DNA of 10,427 nt from contig DDBP01000282.1 of assembly GCA_002332795.1 (NCBI GenBank), forward strand, positions 297 to 10,723, read 5' to 3'. Shown in pieces: positions 6,610-10,427 of the stretch. Positions within the stretch are counted from its first letter, which is position 1. Each line of letters begins with the position of its first letter. A program made the translations under genes and the position numbers. The DNA is from Anaerolineales bacterium UBA2029 (lineage in GTDB: Bacteria; Chloroflexota; Anaerolineae; Aggregatilineales; Aggregatilineaceae). The notes below the pieces were generated by a model. That model saw nothing but the letters and a program-made list of their open reading frames with translations, was not told where the DNA came from and ran no database searches.

Positions 6610-9600
6610 CTATTGCGGTGGATAGCCGGTGGACGGCAGCAGGCTTACCGCCGAAACGACCGCCTGCGCCCGATCGAGGATGACCGTGCCGCCCGCGCCA
6701 TCGGGCACGGGGATGGTCGCCTCGTTGACGAACTGCCCGTCCAACGGACTGCTGATCACGGTAGTGACGATCTGCATCTCGACGGTCTCGCCGGGGGCGA
6801 TGCTGTCTATGGTGAAGGTCACCGTCTGGCCGGAGATGCTCACCGTGCCCTTGGAGGTAGTGGCGCTGTCAATGCGCAGGCCGTCGGGCAGCGTGTCCAC
6901 CACCGGGATATTGGTGGCTGTGCCACTGCCGGTGTTGGTCAGCAGGATCGTCCAGGTGATCTGCTCACCGGGCAGGCCGAGGCCGCCGGGTTGCAGCACA
7001 CCGACCTTGCTCAGCGCGGGGTCGAACAGGCTCAGCAGGGGGGCACCGCCCGGCCCGTTGACGGTGAGCGTGGCAGAAGCGGTGTTGTCCGCCGGGTTGC
7101 TGTCTACGCCCACGCTACCGGTGATGGTGGCCGTGTTGGTGATGGTCTTACCCGCCGTGCCGACCTGCGGATAGGCGCGAATCTGCAGCGTGGCCGAGCC
7201 GCCCGGCGGCAGAGGGCCGATCACCCACTGCCCGCTGATCTCGCTGTAGCTGCCCTGGCTGGCGACATGCGACAGATAGGCCATGCCATCGGGTAGCAGG
7301 TCGTCCACCGTGGCCGCGACCGGTTGCAACGGATCGTTGTTGGTGGCGGTGAGGGTGTAGACGACCAAGTCGCCTTCGTTGGGCGTGGCGTTGTCCACAG
7401 TCTTGGTCACGCCCACGTCGTGCGTGACGTTGGCCTGCAGGCAGACCGTCTCCGCGCGCAGGCTGGGGACATTGTGATGGTGCAGCAGCAACACGCACGG
7501 CGGGTTCGGCCCCTCGTAGACTGACCAATCGTAGCGCACAGGGACGGAAGGGCCGTTCATGTCCAGCCAGAGCGGCGCGCCGGGGTAGTCGTTCACGCCG
7601 TCGGTGGAGAAGTCCACACCCTGGGCCAGCACGTTGTAGGTCATCAGGTTGCTGACGTCTACCAGCGTGCCGTCCAGGTACCAGCTTGCCACCCAGAAGT
7701 CGAAAGTGGCGTCGGTGTCGTCCAGGCCCAGCAGGCCCGCCCATGTGCCCATGAACAGCACGTTATTCTGGAAGGGCACCGTGTCATAGAGGTCTGCTTC
7801 GACATCATTGACGTAGTCCCCGTACCAGGACGACGTGCCCGCGCCCAGGTCATCCACAATGACGATGAACACGTCGTTCGAAGCGCTGAAGAAAGGTGTG
7901 CCCAGGTTCCAGTTCCAGATGCGGTAGTCGGGGTTGCCGTCCTGATCGGCATCAATGTAGACCTCGAACCACACTTCCTCGGAGAGCGACGACCAGTTAC
8001 CGTAGGTCGAAATGCCGAAGTACAGGCGACTGTTGTCGTAGAGCGTGCCGCCCAGGTTGCGCACGGCATTGTAGTCGCTGGTAACGCCCACGTATTGCAA
8101 ATCGCCGGAGTCGTACACGCCTTCGTAGAACGGATCGTCTTCGCTCTCGTCATAGAGTTCGAAGGCGGAGACCAGCGAATACTCGGCATAGGGCGGTGCG
8201 CCGCCAGTGAGCACCCCCTTGCCCGCCATGCTGATGGCATCTACGCCGGTCATGCCGGTCAATGGCAGCGGATCGGTCGTCGCCTGCAGCGTCGAGGCCG
8301 GGCGCACTGCCGCGTAGATCGGCACCCACAGTTCCACACCCTGCGCCGCGTTCTGCAGGCGCAGCAGGCCGGACTCCTCGCTCAGCCAGTGACGCGGGAA
8401 GCCATTCTGCGTCTCGGCGACGGTCGGATCGTGGCTGTGCGGCGCGTTCCAGGTCGCGTGATCGGTGATGTTCAGCGTCACCTGCACGGTAGCCGTGCCA
8501 CCCGCGGGCACGTTCACCGTGCCTGGCGACACGCTGACGCTCACGCCGTTGATGTCCGCCAGCGAGATATAGCTGGCATCAAAGCTGATCGCCGCGCTGC
8601 CCTTGTTCTCCACCGTGACGTTGCGCACCAGGGCCGCCGGGGCGCTGGCGTCAACGATGCCGAAGGACACGCTGACCTGCTCTGGCGCAGCGGCATTGTA
8701 GGCGATCACATTGCTGGAGGAGGCGTTCGCCAGGTCGAGCCGCCCGACGCCCGCCCGCGCCGGGCCGTAGATGGGCGGTGTCTGATTGTTGCCCTGGTAG
8801 AGGTGATGGGCAGCGGTGTTCATCACCAGCGCCTTGATCTCGGCCACGCTCCAGGTGGGATGCAGTTGGCGCAGCAGCGCCACCGCGCCCGTCACATGGG
8901 GTGACGCCATCGAGGTGCCGCTATAGGAAACGCTGCCATCGCCCGTGCCCAGCGCCGTCGAGGTGATGCCAAAACCAGGGGCGGTGATGTCCGGCTTCAG
9001 GCCCACGTTTGCGCTGTCCGGCTCGCGCTGCGGCCCGCGCGACGAGAAGCTCGCCAGCGTGTCCGCTGTGCCGCCGTAGACGATGGTGTTGTCCATGTGC
9101 ACGGTCACGCTGGCGCTGCGCAATGCCTGCCCGTCGGCATACTGGATCATCACCGAGGGGATGGTAATGGTCGGGTCGGAACCACCCAGGCCGCCGAAGG
9201 TGCCGGTCGCCGAGTTGGCGATGAGCACGCCTACCGCGCCCGCATTCTGCGCGTTCTTCACCTTCTGGGTGAAGGTGCAGGTGCCGCGATCGATCAGGGC
9301 GATGTTGCCCGCGGTGAAACCGACGAGCGCCTGACAGCCGTCGGTCGCTGCCCCCACCCCATCATTGACCAGTTGCAGCGGCGCGGTGACGTTGTAGACC
9401 GCCGGGCCGAAGCTGGCTGCCGCCGCCTCGTAGATACCGATCAGGGCGGGATTCGAGGATTGGGTCACCTCGATGCCCAGGCTGCCATCTACCGAGGCAG
9501 CCACGCTGATGGCCCAGTCCGCAGTCGCCGGGTCGCCCTGGATGAAATAGACATCGCCGGAGTTACCCGCGGAAGAGACGACCACCACGCCGGCCAGTGC

Positions 9601-10427
9601 GGCATTGTCCGCTGCCTCGGCCCAGCCGATATTGGGATCGCCGAAGTCTCCGCCGACGGACATATTGACCACATCCACGCCGTCGAGCACGGCCCGTTCC
9701 AGGGCCAGAATCGCCGCGGCCTCAGAGACGTAATTGGACGCCGAGCCGATCTTGTAGGCGTAGAGCGTCGCCTCTGGCGCAACGCCGGGGCCGATATCCA
9801 TCGTGGTGAAAGGCGTTGCCGCGTTCCACGGGCCGGGGTAGGTGGCCCCACCCAGCACGCCATAGCCTGCCGCCGTACCGGCCACGTGCGAGCCATGGCC
9901 GTTTTGGTCGTAGGGGTCGGCGTCGGGGACGAGCGCCGGGGACGAGACGGGGTGCCAGCTATCGCCCACGAAGTCGTAGCCGCCAGCGATCTTGGCGGTG
10001 GGGAATTCGCTCGCTTCGGGCATGCCGTCGCCATCGCCGCCGAAGTTGACGTGATCGTAGTCAATGCCGGAGTCAATGATGCCGATCGTCACGCCCTGGC
10101 CTGTGTAGCCCGTGCCCATCGCCCACAGCGCAGGCGCACCGATAAAGGGCACGCTGGTCGAGTTGTCCAGCTCGACGATGCGCTCTGGATAGGCTGCCTT
10201 GACGCCGGGCAGGGCACGGATGGCGGCCAGTTGCGCCCCGTCCGCACGCACGATCACCGCATTGAGCACGCGCTTGCTGGCACCCACAAGCTGATAGTCT
10301 ATGCCAGCGCTGCTCAGCGCCCCCAGCAGGGCCTGCTGCGACGCCCCCACGCGGCTGACCTGTGCTTCCATCGCCGCGGCGGCCTGCGCCTGACTCATGC
10401 CGGGGCGCACGCCCGCCGCGATGGCCT
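6610..10427 (-). CDS. Secreted S8 subtilisin-like serine protease with PA, DUF11 repeats and LPSTG tail, N-terminus cut by window edge
   Basis: A large extracellular peptidase. The frame stays open to the window edge (AIAAG precedes the GTG at 10410), so the signal peptide and start of the propeptide are missing. Numbering here starts at that GTG. Residues about 25-80 resemble an I9-type propeptide (LNAVIVRADGAQLAAIRALPGVKAAYP). The S8 domain carries D113 (IIDSGID), H172 (NGHGSHVAGT), oxyanion N283 (SSAGNSG) and S500 (SYSGTSMASPHV). A PA-like domain (about 335-440) is inserted between N283 and S500. Residues about 565-700 are Fn3-like. A beta-rich, Asp-rich module (about 735-985) includes a Ca-loop-like DADQDGNPDY. 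Two DUF11 repeats follow (about 995-1118 and 1130-1255), and the protein ends LLPSTGYPPQ. No transmembrane helix or basic tail follows the LPSTG. The gene converges on the kinase gene and shares its terminator region. The triad is complete, so the enzyme should be active; its substrate is unknown. Confidence 0.95.
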   Translation of the reverse strand, partial: AIAAGVRPGMSQAQAAAAMEAQVSRVGASQQALLGALSSAGIDYQLVGASKRVLNAVIVRADGAQLAAIRALPGVKAAYPERIVELDNSTSVPFIGAPALWAMGTGYTGQGVTIGIIDSGIDYDHVNFGGDGDGMPEASEFPTAKIAGGYDFVGDSWHPVSSPALVPDADPYDQNGHGSHVAGTAAGYGVLGGATYPGPWNAATPFTTMDIGPGVAPEATLYAYKIGSASNYVSEAAAILALERAVLDGVDVVNMSVGGDFGDPNIGWAEAADNAALAGVVVVSSAGNSGDVYFIQGDPATADWAISVAASVDGSLGIEVTQSSNPALIGIYEAAAASFGPAVYNVTAPLQLVNDGVGAATDGCQALVGFTAGNIALIDRGTCTFTQKVKNAQNAGAVGVLIANSATGTFGGLGGSDPTITIPSVMIQYADGQALRSASVTVHMDNTIVYGGTADTLASFSSRGPQREPDSANVGLKPDITAPGFGITSTALGTGDGSVSYSGTSMASPHVTGAVALLRQLHPTWSVAEIKALVMNTAAHHLYQGNNQTPPIYGPARAGVGRLDLANASSSNVIAYNAAAPEQVSVSFGIVDASAPAALVRNVTVENKGSAAISFDASYISLADINGVSVSVSPGTVNVPAGGTATVQVTLNITDHATWNAPHSHDPTVAETQNGFPRHWLSEESGLLRLQNAAQGVELWVPIYAAVRPASTLQATTDPLPLTGMTGVDAISMAGKGVLTGGAPPYAEYSLVSAFELYDESEDDPFYEGVYDSGDLQYVGVTSDYNAVRNLGGTLYDNSRLYFGISTYGNWSSLSEEVWFEVYIDADQDGNPDYRIWNWNLGTPFFSASNDVFIVIVDDLGAGTSSWYGDYVNDVEADLYDTVPFQNNVLFMGTWAGLLGLDDTDATFDFWVASWYLDGTLVDVSNLMTYNVLAQGVDFSTDGVNDYPGAPLWLDMNGPSVPVRYDWSVYEGPNPPCVLLLHHHNVPSLRAETVCLQANVTHDVGVTKTVDNATPNEGDLVVYTLTATNNDPLQPVAATVDDLLPDGMAYLSHVASQGSYSEISGQWVIGPLPPGGSATLQIRAYPQVGTAGKTITNTATITGSVGVDSNPADNTASATLTVNGPGGAPLLSLFDPALSKVGVLQPGGLGLPGEQITWTILLTNTGSGTATNIPVVDTLPDGLRIDSATTSKGTVSISGQTVTFTIDSIAPGETVEMQIVTTVISSPLDGQFVNEATIPVPDGAGGTVILDRAQAVVSAVSLLPSTGYPPQ

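Noticed and set aside
6541..7296. 251-codon plus-strand open frame covering the terminator and the protease 3' end
   Set aside because: It starts by translating the hairpin palindrome and continues antisense to the DUF11 repeats, so it is a spurious frame.
8095..8904. 269-codon plus-strand open frame antisense to the protease
   Set aside because: It is low-complexity in composition with no motif, and it lies fully inside the well-supported subtilase extension.
10408..10410. GTG at 10410 as the true start of the protease
   Set aside because: The frame stays open upstream to the window edge, and there is no signal peptide after this codon as a secreted subtilase needs. The real start lies outside the window.

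Overview
The window is high-GC bacterial DNA, most likely from a member of the Chloroflexota (perhaps an Anaerolineae-like lineage). This rests on the style of the DnaG primase (zinc finger with C-X3-C spacing and a short insert after the Toprim core), on the RpoD-type sigma factor with a long insert, and on the large subtilase with DUF11 repeats ending in LPSTG. The assignment is a judgement from sequence character, not a database result.

Layout: on the minus strand, dnaG (3192-1162) is followed 48 bases later by the start of a primary sigma factor gene (1113-1, cut by the window edge). This is the dnaG-rpoD core of the classical macromolecular synthesis operon, without rpsU. A near-consensus minus-strand promoter precedes dnaG in a 186-base divergent intergenic region. 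That region also holds a perfect TATAAT on the plus strand.

On the plus strand, two signalling genes form a likely operon with a 33-base gap. The first (3379-4557) is receiver-GAF-degenerate HisKA. The second (4591-6525) is receiver-GAF-PAS-HisKA-HATPase. They look like paralogues that lost opposite activities. The first keeps the phosphoacceptor Asp but has Ala at the histidine site and no ATPase domain. The second is an intact histidine kinase whose receiver has Gly where the phosphoacceptor Asp should be. A split relay, with kinase 2 phosphorylating receiver 1, is the most interesting hypothesis here.

A convergent intergenic space (6526-6609) contains a strong GC-rich hairpin that can serve as a terminator for both strands. 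The rest of the window (10427-6610, minus strand) is one large secreted S8 subtilisin-like protease. It has a propeptide tail, a complete catalytic triad, a PA insert, a long beta-rich extension, two DUF11 repeats and a bare LPSTG-type C-terminus with no membrane anchor. Its N-terminus lies beyond the window edge. No tRNA, rRNA, CRISPR array or mobile element was seen.
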